The notes below the pieces were generated by a model, which saw only the letters and a list, made by a program, of their open reading frames with translations, was not told where the DNA came from and did not search any database. This document shows positions 1 to 13,000 of a stretch of DNA of 64,000 nucleotides, in pieces. This stretch comes from Undaria pinnatifida (lineage: Eukaryota > Sar > Phaeophyceae > Laminariales > Alariaceae). Made by a program: the position numbers and the translations under genes. Location of the stretch: contig JABAKD010000006.1 of the NCBI GenBank assembly GCA_012845835.1, positions 1,038,116 to 1,102,115 on the forward strand, given 5' to 3'. Each line of letters starts with the position of its first letter. The first letter of the stretch is position 1.

Positions 1-344
1 GGTTAAGGAACTTGCACATTGATGGATCACATTTGAAACGATGTAATCAACTTTCGTAGGAAACTACTGTTGCTGTAGACCGGGTTTGAAGGCCATAGCG
101 CATACCAGGAGCTGAGAGCGGGTCGATGCGATGGTATCGCGTGAGGGGTGGTGTTCGAGGTGTACGTGTGGGGGCACGGTGAGGGTAAGAGCGGTGAAGG
201 GAAACCTCTCGAGGGTTGGCAGCGGAGAGTGACCACGCACGAACAGGTGGTTCATGAATCGTACCGGAGATGCCCTTGAAACTGTGCCTCAAAATCGCCC
301 TTGAAAGGTGATTCAGTCTCGTACTGTTGCAGGGAATTTGCTTA

Positions 345-490
345 GGGCTAGCTGAATGTCGGCCCTCTTAACCCAATATCGTCGGGAACGAGCCATTTTT
401 GTTTTCGCATTATTCTTCGTTGAGCACCTAGGCCCCATGCGATTGTTTTTTCGGGGTTTTCAATTTTATTTCGTCCTAATTTTGTTTTTG
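345..490 (+). repeat. Relic of MITE family A
   Basis: This stretch follows the interior of family A: a CCTCTTAACCCAATATCGTCGG segment equivalent, a CCATTTTTG run, then CACCTAGGCC and a T-rich tail, in the order seen in the complete copies near 38202 and 38933. Neither terminal inverted repeat is present, so only the inside survives. Bases 1-344 show nothing I recognise. Confidence 0.35.
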
Positions 491-527
491 TTTTTCGGAC
501 CTAGGGTATACTGTATTGGTAGGGAGG

Positions 528-957
528 ATGTTATGATGACGTTATGATGATGTTATGATGATGCTATGATGATGTTATGATGATGTTATGATGATGTTAT
601 GATGATGTTATGATGATGTTACGAGGATGTTCTGATGATGTTTATGATGATGTTATGATGATGTTATGATGACGTTACGATGATGTTTATGATGATGTAA
701 TGATGTTATGATGATGTAATGATGTTATGATGATGTTATGATGATGTTATGATGATGTTATGATCTTATGTTGTTATGATAATGTTATGATGATGTTACG
801 ACGATGTTCTGATGATGTTCTGATGATGTGATGATGATGTTATGATGATGTTACGATGATGTTTATGATGATGTTATGATGATGTTATTATGATGTTATG
901 ACGATGTTATGATGATGTCATGATGATGTTTGAATGATGTTATGATGATGTTACGAT
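528..957. repeat. (TTATGATGA)n nonamer microsatellite
   Basis: About 430 bp of an imperfect 9-base unit TTATGATGA, with drifted copies (TTACGATGA, TTCTGATGA) and some one-base insertions. It lies downstream of the phosphodiesterase gene. No gene is visible in it. Confidence 0.9.
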
Positions 958-1215
958 ATACCCCCATTTTTCACTACTGTGATCGAGCCACTCGCACGAT
1001 CGACTCTGCACCTCACTGCTGACAGACAAAGACTTATGGTTGTGCGGCGTTACGAATGGTCAAAAGGTGCGACCCGTATATCGAAGCATCCATCGGGTTT
1101 TGACATCGGTTGTCGTGCTCCTTTTCCCGCATGGCGGCAAAGAAAGCCAGGGTTTTGGGGCGCCTCGTATGTATCGCAGCACGCTGGTATGATGGCCGTT
1201 TATGCCCTGATCAGG
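958..1215. repeat. Relic of the palindromic element family C
   Basis: The segment starts with CCCCCATTTTTCACTACTGTG followed by a GAGCCACTCGCACGATCG palindrome. This is the order seen in the complete family C elements at 43140-43960 and 49640-50110. The right part is too diverged to place. Bases 1216-1550 show nothing I recognise. Confidence 0.35.
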
Positions 1216-1554
1216 GAGGTATGAGAGCATGAAAACAGAGCAGCGGAAAAGCTGCTTTTTTTAGTTACTGTTATCGTTCAGCGCGGTTCCTACTGCTAAG
1301 TCTACGGCTACACCCCATTTTGTTCAAAATGTGGGCGACCTTTTCGTTTATTCTAATGAACCACTAGACACCCCAAAAACCAGTAGCGTATCGTGTGTTC
1401 GGTCTAAACTAGGACTCCCAGAACCGCCGTTAGACAGACGCTGGTTGCATCGGTCTCGTACGGCCCCTGCCTTCTAAATAAATAAAATTTCACATGTTCG
1501 TTCGGCTGGGTCGAATCCTGACCTTTCTCTCTTTTGTTCATCTAACGAACTTTC

Positions 1555-2795
1555 CCAGAGAGCCAACATTGCCTGTGCTGCCCAAACCAGAGGTCGGTCA
1601 GGTGGTACCAACGAGAACTCCTTCCACAAGTGCAACATTTCTGGCAACTGATTGCCTGTCATCGCCACCCCCCATGGCAGTTACACAGTCAACAATCCCA
1701 CCATTAGACCGACCGGTCGTGTATGCTACCTAAACCGGAGAATCGTCGGGTGGGGCGGTACCGACAAACTTCTCCTCTCACAGGGCAACATGCTGAGAAC
1801 ACCGTAACTACTTGACCTCCCCCCCAGTGCCTCCCCCACTCAGGACGGTTACACCGTAAAAACAAAAACGATGGCCGTGACACAGTCAGAGAACAGCCCC
1901 CCCTAGATGGGCCGATCGTATCATATGCTGCCTAACCAAAGTTCGCTCGGGTGGTACGGACACCGACGAACTACTCGTGCAACATGTTGGCAACTATCGT
2001 AACTACCTGTCGTTCCCATCCCCCAGTGGTCCCCCCCCCAGGGCAGATACACCGTAAAACTAAAGCAGACTGCCGTTGCACAGTCAGAGAAGAGCCCCTC
2101 TAAATGGGCCGATCGTATCGTTGTGCTGCCTAAGCCAGAGGTCCCTCGGGTGGTGTGGATACCGACAAACAAATCCCCCCAACGAGCAACGCTACAACCA
2201 ACAACCAACTGACTGCCATCCACCGCTGTTACACGGTCGAAGAGTCCCCACTAGGTCGACCGATCGGCACCAAGTCGACCGGTCGTATGCTGCCTAAACC
2301 AGAGGTCCATGGGGTGGTAGGGTACCGACGAGTTAGCTAGTGCAACATTATTGGCAACTAACTGCCTGCCATCCCCCCAATGGCAGCTACACGGTGAAAG
2401 AGCCCCAACTAGATCGACCGGTCGGTACTAGATCGACCAATCATATGCTGCCTAATCCAAAGGCCCGTCGGGTAGAATGACACACACGAACAACTCCTCC
2501 TACAGAGCAACATTAGTGTAAACCAGCTTACTTGACGGCCAGCCTCATCCAGCGCTTCCTCCGATGGCAGTTACACGGTCCGAGGGCTCTCAACTTGATC
2601 GACTGGTCGTTCAAAGAGCCCCCACTATAAAGGCCGACCGTATGCTGCCTCAATCAGAGGTCCGCCAGGTGATACGGTACCAACGGAGAGCTCCTGCAAC
2701 AGTGCAACATATGGCAACTAACCGCAAACTCCCTGACACCCCACTCACCGCAGCTACGCTGTCAACCATCCCCCACTAGATCAGTCGACCGTTCG
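1555..2795. repeat. Degenerate tandem array, 150-200 bp unit
   Basis: Seven or so diverged units can be counted from the recurring block CCAGAGGTC near 1588, 1735, 1935, 2135, 2298, 2457 and 2653. Each is followed by GGTGGTACGGTACCGACGA-like sequence, CAACAT, GGCAACTAACTGCC and a C-rich CCCCCAGTGGCAG segment. Unit length varies with internal indels. Short open frames here follow the repeat period and I do not regard them as genes. Confidence 0.75.
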
Positions 2796-3320
2796 GTTCT
2801 TCCCCCCTTGGCAGATACAGCGTCATTGACTCGCTATCAGATCGGTCCGTTGGTGCTAGATCGATCGGTCGATAGTAGATAAACCGGTCGGTACTCGAAC
2901 GATCGGTCGGTGCTAGATCGACCGGTCGGCACTAGGCTAACCGGTTGACGCCACGCCCACTGGTTGGTAGTAGATCGATCAAGCGGTACAAGTATGACAG
3001 GTAGTTTCTAGATAAACGGGTTGGTACTGGATCAATCGTATACACGAAATCGACCGGTTGCTAGTAGACCAACCGGTCAATACTAGATCGATCTGTCGGC
3101 ACTAGATTGACAGTTCGGTACTACAGTAGATCAACAGGCCCGTCGTACTAAGTCGATCGGTCTATAGCAGATCAACCGGTCGGTAATAATTGATAGATCG
3201 ACCTGCTGGTACTAGATCGATCGGCCGATAGTGGGTCGATCGGTCGGTACTAGATCGATTGATCACTGCTACATCACCCGATGGGTGCTAGGTCTACCAG
3301 TCGGTACAAAACCAATCGAG
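2796..3320. repeat. Short palindrome-rich array, TAGATCGACCGGTCGGTAC
   Basis: About 25 imperfect copies of a 17-22 bp unit built on TAGATCGACCGGTCGGTAC, whose core CGACCGGTCG is a perfect palindrome. It joins directly to the larger array on its left, whose units already contain GATCGACCGGTCG. The short array therefore looks like an expansion of one part of the longer unit. Confidence 0.8.
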
Positions 3321-4021
3321 CGGTTACGCCGCAGTTACACCTCACAAAGAACCACGGGCGCGCCACCGCGAGGAAGGAGGGGCATGGTAAGACCACACGT
3401 TTCAGAAGCATCCGCTGTATGTCGCCGGGACGTCTCAGATCATTTCTGACCACCTGTGAAAAAAAGTATTATCGGAGAGATGCGACGAGGTAAAGCATCA
3501 AAAATTGCCGACTTAAAGAAGGCGCCCGCCGCTACTTTAATACAGTATGGACCTGCCAGCAAGAAATATCAATTTCTGAAAGGCTTGAGGCCTTACTAGC
3601 TGTGACACTAGCCTTGAGCAACCTCGAGCATGGAGGCTGTTACAGATTGGCAGCGTGATTTAGTGTAGACCTCACCGCTGAGCACGATGTCTCGATCAAA
3701 TTGTTATAGGGGCCTTTCGTTCTGATCTCGGCACTTTCCTTGTTCATGGGTCTATACCGAAGATGGTTCCCTCGTATCATGCTTCGTTTACAAGTGATGA
3801 TACGGAGTGGTATGCCGCAGACCGTAGCAGTTCCGTTTCCTTAACGTATTCGTGAGGCGGTGCCAGTATTATTAATATTTTCGATCATTCTGCTTGCTTC
3901 GATCGGGATATTTTACGCACTAATACCTGTTTTTTTTCTTGCGCCCGCGGGCAAGACTGCTGTGTAAGAACAACAACGACGACCGTAGCTTGTGATGCTG
4001 TAGGTTCCGAAAGTCATTTTC
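3321..4021. other. 3' flank of the PDE gene, no feature seen
   Basis: This holds the presumed 3' untranslated region and flank of the minus-strand phosphodiesterase gene. No repeat, RNA gene or convincing reading frame was recognised, and no polyadenylation signal stands out. Confidence 0.4.
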
Positions 4022-4075
4022 TTACCTTCGGTAGTTGCTCTCGAGTGTGTTGACCCAGACCTTATCCTTGCAAAA
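4022..4075 (-). CDS. PDE terminal exon, C-terminal helix and stop
   Basis: Seventeen codons beginning [15 protein letters not shown] and ending in a TAA at 4024-4022. The pattern W..(2-3)L..N..(R/W) is the usual C-terminal helix of class I phosphodiesterases. The acceptor reads TTTTCAGAG, which gives phase 0, matching the donor of the exon before. CGAAGGTAAGA at the end could also act as a donor, in which case the protein would continue. About eight residues usually seen before this helix are missing, so a tiny exon may lie between 4076 and 4434. Confidence 0.65.
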   Translation of the reverse strand, partial: FCKDKVWVNTLESNYRR

Positions 4076-7000
4076 CTCTGAAAACACCGTCTGAATCGTC
4101 GTAGAATATCACCGTTCGTTTTTTGCGTGGGGATGAAAGCGAGAAAACGACAGAGAAGCGGCAGCAGCAACAACAACAACAGCAGTAGCAAGAGCAGCAA
4201 CATCAACAAATCAAAAAATGGTAAGAACGCAGACAAATGCAACTGATTTTTTGTTGCAGCAAATAAAAATTTTGTTTTTTGTATTAAAATCATTAGTCTT
4301 ACCATCTCGACGCTCGAAAAAAAAAGCAATCGCAGCAAGAAGAAAAAACTCAAGGGTTTCCACGGGTGGGGAGGACAACGAGGAAACAACGGAGACGCAG
4401 CAGCAGCATCCCATCTGTGGTCGTGATCGCTTACCGCGCACGGTCGAACGACAAAGTTGACGAAGTCGCACTGGCTCTTCGCCTGGTTGTGCCCTTCTCT
4501 CCCGCAAAGCGGGGAAATTGGGAGTCCCCGCTCCGCTTCAAGGTCGCCTTGTCGATGGAACTCCTCTGCGATACGATGGACAACGGATGATGTTTTCACC
4601 AACAACGCAAAATTCCAAAGTGGCAGAGGCGCGCGCACGTCGCAGAGCTTTTAGTCAGGATTCTGCTACGTGACATAAATACACACATCGCCTGCGTCAA
4701 CGGAGGAAAAAAATAAATTCCTTGAATCAGCATTGATTAATGAAATTTCAGCGTTGTATGGTAGTGTTGGGAATATTTCGGTTGGGGTCGGGGTGTTTGC
4801 GGTAATAAAATGGCGACGCCTACAAAAAAAACTACCAGGTATTTACTTTATAAATGAAATTTCGTTTGTCAGCATCAAGAAGAGGAAATATGCCAATCAA
4901 GCAAAGTGGTAATAAAATGGCGACGCCTACAAAAACACTACCAGGTATTTACTTTATAAATTAAAATTTGTTTGTCAGCGCCAAGATTAGGAAATATGTC
5001 AATCAAGCAAAGGAAAAATGCGTACTGCAAAGAGCGTTAGACCGAGTGTTCCACACTACCCCCAAGCAGTCTGGAGTCAATCAAGGCAAAGGGGCTGTCG
5101 GTCAAGGGAGTCAGAGCATCGTCTTCTAACATATTTCGTCGGCACCGTCGAGTGTTGGGTAATTTACGACGACAGCGTTGTGTCGTACCAGGAAACTCTG
5201 CAAAGGATGTCTAATGTGTGTTTGGCGGACAATCTTGCCTCATATTGCTGCTGTTATGTATTTTTAAGCTAGCTGATGTGTTTGGATCCAGTATAAATCA
5301 CAGTAATTTGCGTTACAGTGGGGCGGGCGTTCTAATCGGCAAGCAGCAGGGGTGGCAACAAGAATCACACAGCACAAAGCGAAAGCACCGTATCGGTGTC
5401 ATATGACGCAATGGAAGAAGTGCTTCTCCTGACTAGCTCGGGCGAGCATGTTGAAGACATACACACGTGGTACAACAAACTGCCCGATTGGTGGGCCATT
5501 GGCGAGACAGTCTATTCAAGTTGTTGCGCCATTGGCAATTGCATGTCCGTTGTCGTGGATTATGCATCTATCTGCGCCGCCCACGTTGCTGACCCGTGAC
5601 ACATACGTGTTGGTAGGTATTGACGGTGTAATACCATTAGCCAGTGGCCAGATTTCCTTGCTGTGGATACACGATGCGAGCTATCGACATTGTTTTCTCA
5701 GGTCGTCAGGTTTGATATTGGTTGCCACACGGCGAAAATAACGACATTTTTTGTATCTGTTTTTCCCCCGTCGGTCGTTCAGTCCGTTTTTCTTTGCTGC
5801 CAGAAAACGCCTACTCTAAACAGCGCTCGGCACACCTCCTCATGAACCACCTGTGTTCCTCGACCTCAGCTCAACAACGACCTCCACGCGACTTGCATCG
5901 CAAGCAGCGATCGCCTTGAACGCCCTAACCGGTCTTATCGCGATCCAAATCGAGCACGATAACATTCGCAAAGCAGCCGATCACTTCTGCGGAGCTAGTA
6001 ATCGCTTTGGGTAGTTGTGTGTGCATTGTATTTTGTGCCAAGATAACGTTCCTGTCCCCGGGATAGGTTTTCCCGAGACATTACCCTGCAAGACAAGGGG
6101 GGGTGAAGACACGTCGAAAATAGCAGTGGCTTCGAAAAAATATCGTCGTTTAGGGCCGTTCCTGACGAGCAATAAAAAATGTCGGAAGTCGGGACAAAAA
6201 AAAAACGTAGAAACTCTTGCGAAACGTGGTTATTGTCAGGAATCCGGACCTTGAATCGTTTAGACATACTCCAAAACAAGATGTCAGGATTCCAAACAAA
6301 AAAAACGTCCTATGCTTTAGAAAAACAAGCGTGTGTCAGCTCAGACTTTCAAGAATGTCAAAAAACAATTTCATCAGGATTTCGTCCACGCCGCGACAAA
6401 AACAAAGCGGTGGGCTCGCTGTGTCAGACCCTGCCCCCCCCCCCCGTTCCTTCGTGCCGTTGTTTGCCGTGTCGTGTTGGTTTTTTTAGCCCGACAAGCT
6501 GAATGCGGGTTCTTGACGCGCTTCATCACGGAACTCTTGCTCCGCCTCAAGATCGCCTTGTGACGCGTGCTACACTTGAGCCGGACCGTTTTCAGAATGA
6601 CGGAACTCCTTATCTTATGTAGGCCATGGTAACGTTAATCGGGAAGCACTTTCCTTTGCCTCCAAAAATGTGTTTGCCCTAGAGAGGCATATCATGGTAT
6701 AGCGTTCCTCCACCAACTGAGGAGCACCCGAAAAAATGGTTTACCCTATCGCGGAATGCCTCTTGTTCATGGAACTTCTTTGCGGAAGCGAAACAATGCG
6801 CCACGATATACACCGAAAGCGATCGTTCAAAAACGCGGATTATTTGCCAAAGCACTTTAGTTTTTTTTTTCGAGAGATCGAGTTCGTGAGCGTAATTCGC
6901 GCGGTGAACCCCGACTGGACTACAGGGCTCACCCGTAATGAGCTTCGTCCATCTCGCGTGCAAATCCCATGGTCTCATTGGATGCGCCACGTCGGCTACC

Positions 7001-10000
7001 TATTAGGGGATGAGGCGTCCATACGGAGGGGTTAGGGAAACAAGGGGGACACCTATTGAGAAACAGGGTATCACGAACCCCAGGCAGAGATTCACCTGGA
7101 ATAAGAAACTCGGTAGCCGGTGTACCGAAACTACAAGTGTAGAACGCACGCTCCCCCGAGTAAGAAACCCAGCCTAGGTCAGAATTTCTGCTCCTTACTG
7201 CGGTATTAAAGGGTGTCGTGTACCGTAGCTCAAGCCCAGACCGACTGATTCTTAATACGATAGCCCTCCCCAAAACCGGCGATTTCTTTTAACGAACCTT
7301 TCGTGGCTGCTAGACACGAGGAAGGATGCTATGAAAAAAAGCATCCTCAAACATGTTCCATGTTTGCAAAGGTCTATCGAGCGATGACGTCGGGGCGCCA
7401 AGGGGCACTGTATTTCAGGAAATACGATAGGGAGCTGGTTTCAAAACCGGCGATCTCGTTAAAGAAAATTTGGGGGGGCTACCGTAGTAAGATTCTACCA
7501 TTGGAATGGCAGGGTAGGAGTTGACCCTTAACCTTTAGGGAGGCAGTTGCTTGGCACGGGTTTTGTAGGTTTCAGTGGCAGTATGGATCTGCCACTAAGA
7601 AACAGAAATCCGAGACCTGCACCACCAACTTTGAACAACCTGCTGAACTTGCGCACTCTCAGTGGTATTCGCATTCATCAGCAGGATCTGCGCCTGCGAC
7701 AGGTCCTTCCTATCTCTTGCGCTCCCGTCCCCTTGTACCCTCTTCGTTAGTAGGCGTTTTTTTTTCTGTGCTAATATCATTCCTGCACGTTAAGGATATA
7801 CTTCAGTACGTCCGTGTTCTTCCGCGGTTCATGCTTGTTGCACCTTCAACACTATTTGCGTCAGCAGGATTTGACCTTTTTTTTTCCCATTCATCATTTT
7901 TTGCGCAAGGCCTAAACCTACATATATTCGAGCGCGAGTATGCACTCGGGGGGATTTGAACCCATGAAATCGACGCTAGCGTGAACGAGGTTCACCTACT
8001 ATTCTACCGGGAACACCGGACATGCGTACCTTCAACACCATTTGCATCAGCAAGATCTGCGCCTGGAGTGGATCCTTCCCTTGGGGTCCCTTTGCAGCAG
8101 ACGCCCCTGCGCCCGCCCCGAACCCCGGAAGCCCCGGACTTTTCGCCCCGTCCCTCGCCATGTGCGGTACGATGCTCGGGCGTCGCCCCCCCTTGGTGTT
8201 GGTTGAGGCTTTGAACCTCGCCACGTACTCGAAGCCGTGCGCCAGATCGGTCGCCAAGACTACCTACAAGGTAATTTAGGTCGCGCGCGTGGGGGGTGGG
8301 TGGAGGGGGGGCGTGACTGTTCGAGGAGCTCAATGTTGTCAGCAACAGCAGCAGTAAAGCCGTCATTCGTTGGGTGTTGGTGGAGGGGTTGAACCTTTGC
8401 CGCGTCCAAAAACCTTACGCTAGTTCGGTCGCCGAGATTGTCGACAGGATAATTTTCGGTAGCGCGCGGGGGGGGGGGGGGGGGGGGGTCATCCCACGGT
8501 AGGGGTGCAGCAGCAGAAGATTCTAAGAAATTTCTGAGTTCCTAACATGAGGAGGAGGTCAAGATCATCATCCATCACCATCATCATCATCATCACCCGA
8601 AGCATGACTGCGAAGAGGTTTGTTCGCGCAACCCGACCAACGTTTCTATGAGGAGCTCAACCGGTCACACACAATTAGTTAATCCAACAATTGCAACCTC
8701 TACCGTGGGATGACTCGGGAGTGCAGCATGCCTTGGTCGTTTGACCATCGAGCGCGCACTCCGTTAGAGTCGGAGCACCGTTCACACTCCTGATAGAGAC
8801 ATCTGCAACATTCTGGACGCTGGCCTCGTAACGTTATACGGTTGTAAGCTCGGAGTTGAAAATGGAGATAAAACCCAGAAAAAAGGAAGAAAAAGCTGTT
8901 GAGGTGGGACATGATAGGACGGGCGCATCACCATCACCGGAGGGTTGTGCCGTACACCAAAAACGTCACAGAAGCAGCAGCAAAGCCGCCCGCTCTAGTG
9001 TTGGTTGAATCTTTGAACCGCGCCACGCGCCGCGTGCGATACTGCATTCGCCAAGAATATCTACAGGGTGTTTTTCGATCGAAGGCGGGGGGGCGGGGGG
9101 GGTTGAGGTAGGACATAGTTATTGGGTCGCGCACCATTGTCGGCAGCAGAAGCAGCGGCTGTAAAGCCGGTCTCCTTTCGTGTGGGTTGAGACTTTGCAT
9201 CGCGCGGTGTTCTCAAACTCGCGCACTAGATCGGGCGCCAAGTTTTTACCCACAGGGATTTTTCAGTTGTCGGTGTTCAGGGTGGAGTCTGAGGGTGGCC
9301 GAGGTGGTTGGGCCGCGCGCGTGATTGTCACCATGAGGGTTATCAGCTGTTCACGAAAAACGTCTCTAGCTTTAGTATCGCATTTTGTTTAATCTCACCG
9401 TACTTTTTAGGTATGCACCGTGTGTTAAATCAACTCGATTGCCGACACAACGGTGTGTGCTACCGTGGCTATGCACCCAGCGTGACCCAACGTTCCTGTT
9501 GCTCACTATCGATAAGGGTGGCCTACCTTGATGACGAATTGGCGGAAATGTCGCATGTCGTCGATCGTCAACCCGCTGAGGATGTCGGTGCGGTCGTCGT
9601 AGATTATCTTGAACGCTTCTGCTATGTGGAAGTTCTCCAGCACTGACGCGTCGTTGTACGTGATGGCTAAGCTGTCCTTCGACTGGAGGTGCGGTTCCAG
9701 GATTTGGGGAGGATTACAGATGGTCCACGTGTTAGAGAGAATCGCAACGATAGCATCTGTGCGGTAAACTTCCGGGTGACGGCTGCTTCGAAACTGTTGG
9801 CTTAGTTGGATTGATTTGGCCGTTTGGTTGGCCGATTGGTGTGTACTGACGCATTGTTGTATATACGTGATGGCCAAGCTATTCTTTGACTGCCACTGCC
9901 GTTCCATGATTTGAGGGTTAAAGGTGACCCATGCGTTAGGATCACGTTCCATATGTTGGCGATTTAGGTGACACCTGCATGTGTTAGAGGATTGCAACGG

Positions 10001-13000
10001 TTGCACCCTGTACGGCTAGCTTGTCCGGGATATCCGCCTAAAAAAACCTTCTCGTCGATTGATTGGTTTGGTCAGTTGGTTGGTCAAAACTTGTGCGGAA
10101 AGGCTACGCTGTCCTTCGCCTGCCGCCGTCGTCCCATGATTTTGGGTTGGAAACGATACCTTCAGCAAGGCTGCGTTCCGTGACGGGAATGAAGATGATC
10201 ATGTGCTAAGACTGCAATCATTGTACGGGTATGTGGGAGGTCTCCAGGACTGACGCGTTGCTGCACAATACGTGATAACTACGCTGCCTTTCGACTAGAG
10301 TTGGCGTTCCACGAGTTGGGAGCTACATGACAGTAGTGGCGATGATAGGAAACGAGGATTATTGTATGGGCGGTGACCAAACTTGGCATAAATGCAGAAA
10401 TTTCTTTAAACAGCTTCACGACATTACTGCGACGTTGTCTCCTGGAAAACAAAACATTATTTTTTATGGTCGTTTCACCCGTCTGTGACAAAATAACAAT
10501 GCACCCTTGAAGTAACTGTTTACGAGTGGACGACGTTCGAAAGACTACACGTCGACGGCTGATGCTATAGCTTTTCTATCATGACATTTGCGAGCGATTG
10601 TGAAGTTTTACCAAAAACTAAGGACCCCTGTCGAGATGGCCGAAGCCGGAACACACGACCGCCGCCGCCGCCGATCACCAACGATTATGGGGGTTGGATA
10701 CATACAACGCGTATTTTCGGTAGAAATGATCAATTATTAATGATTGCCGGCGGCCTGCCATGGTGAGAGCCGCCAACGAAGCTGAGACACGCAGTCAACA
10801 CACCCTTCTATTCCCAAGTGTTCTTTGTCGGCTCTCCGGTTTAACACGCCCCTTCCCATGACGACGCCAGATTTTTTACGCAAAATCAGATCGAACGTTT
10901 CTTGGTAAGCATCATCACGGTACTCGCTTTCGACATATTTAAACCCTTTTCCAATTTTCCAAGAAGTTGTTGTTGTTGCTGTTGTTGTTGTTGTTGTTCT
11001 CACATTAACTCGCATTATCAAGTCCGTCGTCACAGGACAGGCTCCAGTCACTCTGGAGCTGAGGAATGCCCCAGGGAAAAAACAATAACAAACCAAAGGT
11101 GGTACACACATATATCACAGCAGACGCGATTAATGCTCCACCAGAAACATATAAAAAGTGAAAGCGGGAGTCAGCCTACGATGTGCCAGGTCCATACTGG
11201 TGCATACGACTCACTACTCGCACCTGGAAAACCGACCATATACCGCGTGCCACCCAAGAAAGTATTTGTATGAAAATACGTGGAAGTGTGGTGAGCTAAA
11301 GCTTTGTTTTTCCCCATCCGCCGGAGGATAAAAAAAAAAAATAACTACCACGTATATAAATTGCACGTGGTACCTAGCACTACGTATACGCACGGCAGGC
11401 GCAAGTCAATTGGAACAAGAAGTATCCTGGCCCAACTCCAAGCGTTTTCTCCTGGACTCGTGCTACGTTAGAGACCGAAAAATTAGACTAAATATGCTAT
11501 GACCGCATATGTTATGGCCGCCGGGATTCCTGAACAGCAGGGAAGTACATTACTAGGTAGATTTTTATGTGATACAGAATTAGTCGACGTATGCCTACGT
11601 CATGGGGTTGTTCCTCGGGTTTTACACGCTGTTTGTATCAAAATCAGTTTTTCGGTGCTGTATAAGAGCTCTTCATCTAAGCAACGAGCCTCAGAACGAA
11701 GCAGGCGCATCTGTAACGTACTACGGAAAGAGCTCGGAGCATGCGTCCCACCGTGTTGGCGGTGCGGCGCTAACCGGGTTGCAACGATCAGCGCGTGATT
11801 AAACCCATTTTTCCCGATGTACTTTCACGAGGGACGGCGCCTATTTGCTCAAGTACAGTCCACACCCCTATTATTGTAGTGCATTTGTGTTCTACGCTTG
11901 AAACGCTTGAAATGGAGTGCTCAGCAGACCACACCACCTTTTTTGATTGGTCAACACCTCTACCTTCATTCCGTCCGAACCGGATCCCATTTGGTGCCTT
12001 GCTCCCATTCAGTAGATGCGTTAGGGTTAGGTTTAGGGTTAGTGGAATGGCGTATGGACTGTAAATAGTTGCTCTCTTCACGAGGAGGGTTTCTTGCGAA
12101 CAGAGACGGTAAGACGAGAGCTATGACGGACGCACTGTACCTCTTTTTGGCGGAAATAATCTGACTGAAGGAATTGGCCAACAATTTTTAATTCCCGCTT
12201 ATATGTTTTACAATACCTAGGCCGTGGGTTTGTTCATCGAGGCAGGCGTTTTTATTCTTCATGTCAGTTTAGGGATGGGGTATAGACATGTACAAGTGAA
12301 CTTTTGGAGTCACCCCCCTCTACGGTAGCATTCGCCTACCTTAAAGATGAGGGTTTCTTGTGAATAGAGGCGGTTCTGTGTGGGTATGTGTACTTTTGAA
12401 ACGGTTTTCAAGGTATTCATGCAGTATGGTTTTTTTTTTTTTTTGAGGCAATATCTGTTTGACCTTACCTTCGTCAAGAAGCCATTGTTAACCCCTCTGT
12501 GTCGATAGTCGTGTACGATCGCCGACACAAGCAGTGCGAATCCCTGCAAAGCTTTAATCCCCGAAGAAACGATCTGTGCCCGGATAAAGAAGCAAGCCAA
12601 GCATGACATGGTGTGGAATGCTTTAGTACAAAGACTGCGGTAGGGTCCAACACCGACACCAACACCAACACCAACACCAACACCGACACCGACACCAACA
12701 CCAACACCAACACCAGCACCAACACCAACATCAACACCAACACCAACACCAACACCAACATCAACACCGACACTCTGACCATCACCAACGCCACCACCAC
12801 CACCACCACAACCGAATAATTGCTGAGCGTTGTCCGCGCATGCGCTTCCATGAGGCACCACCGGTTAAGGCAAAACCTAAACTAAATCAGCACTCGCTCA
12901 AGATACTCACCAAATAGTCACAAGAGAGTTTAATGCCCACGGATGCTGTCACAAAAAGAGAGTGCAAAGCTTCACGAATTGTCACAATAGAGTACAGTCC

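Noticed and set aside
3913-4638. A single continuous 241-residue minus-strand protein
   Set aside because: The phosphodiesterase motif ends at a clear GTAAGC donor (4434). The residues after it are Leu/Phe low-complexity from intron sequence, and the true C-terminus is in another frame at 4075-4022.
6929-7273. A minus-strand NSDLGW peptide considered as the missing PDE exon with the fourth metal Asp
   Set aside because: Only DLG fits. The expected H..W and following helix are absent, and the possible acceptor leaves an inconsistent phase.
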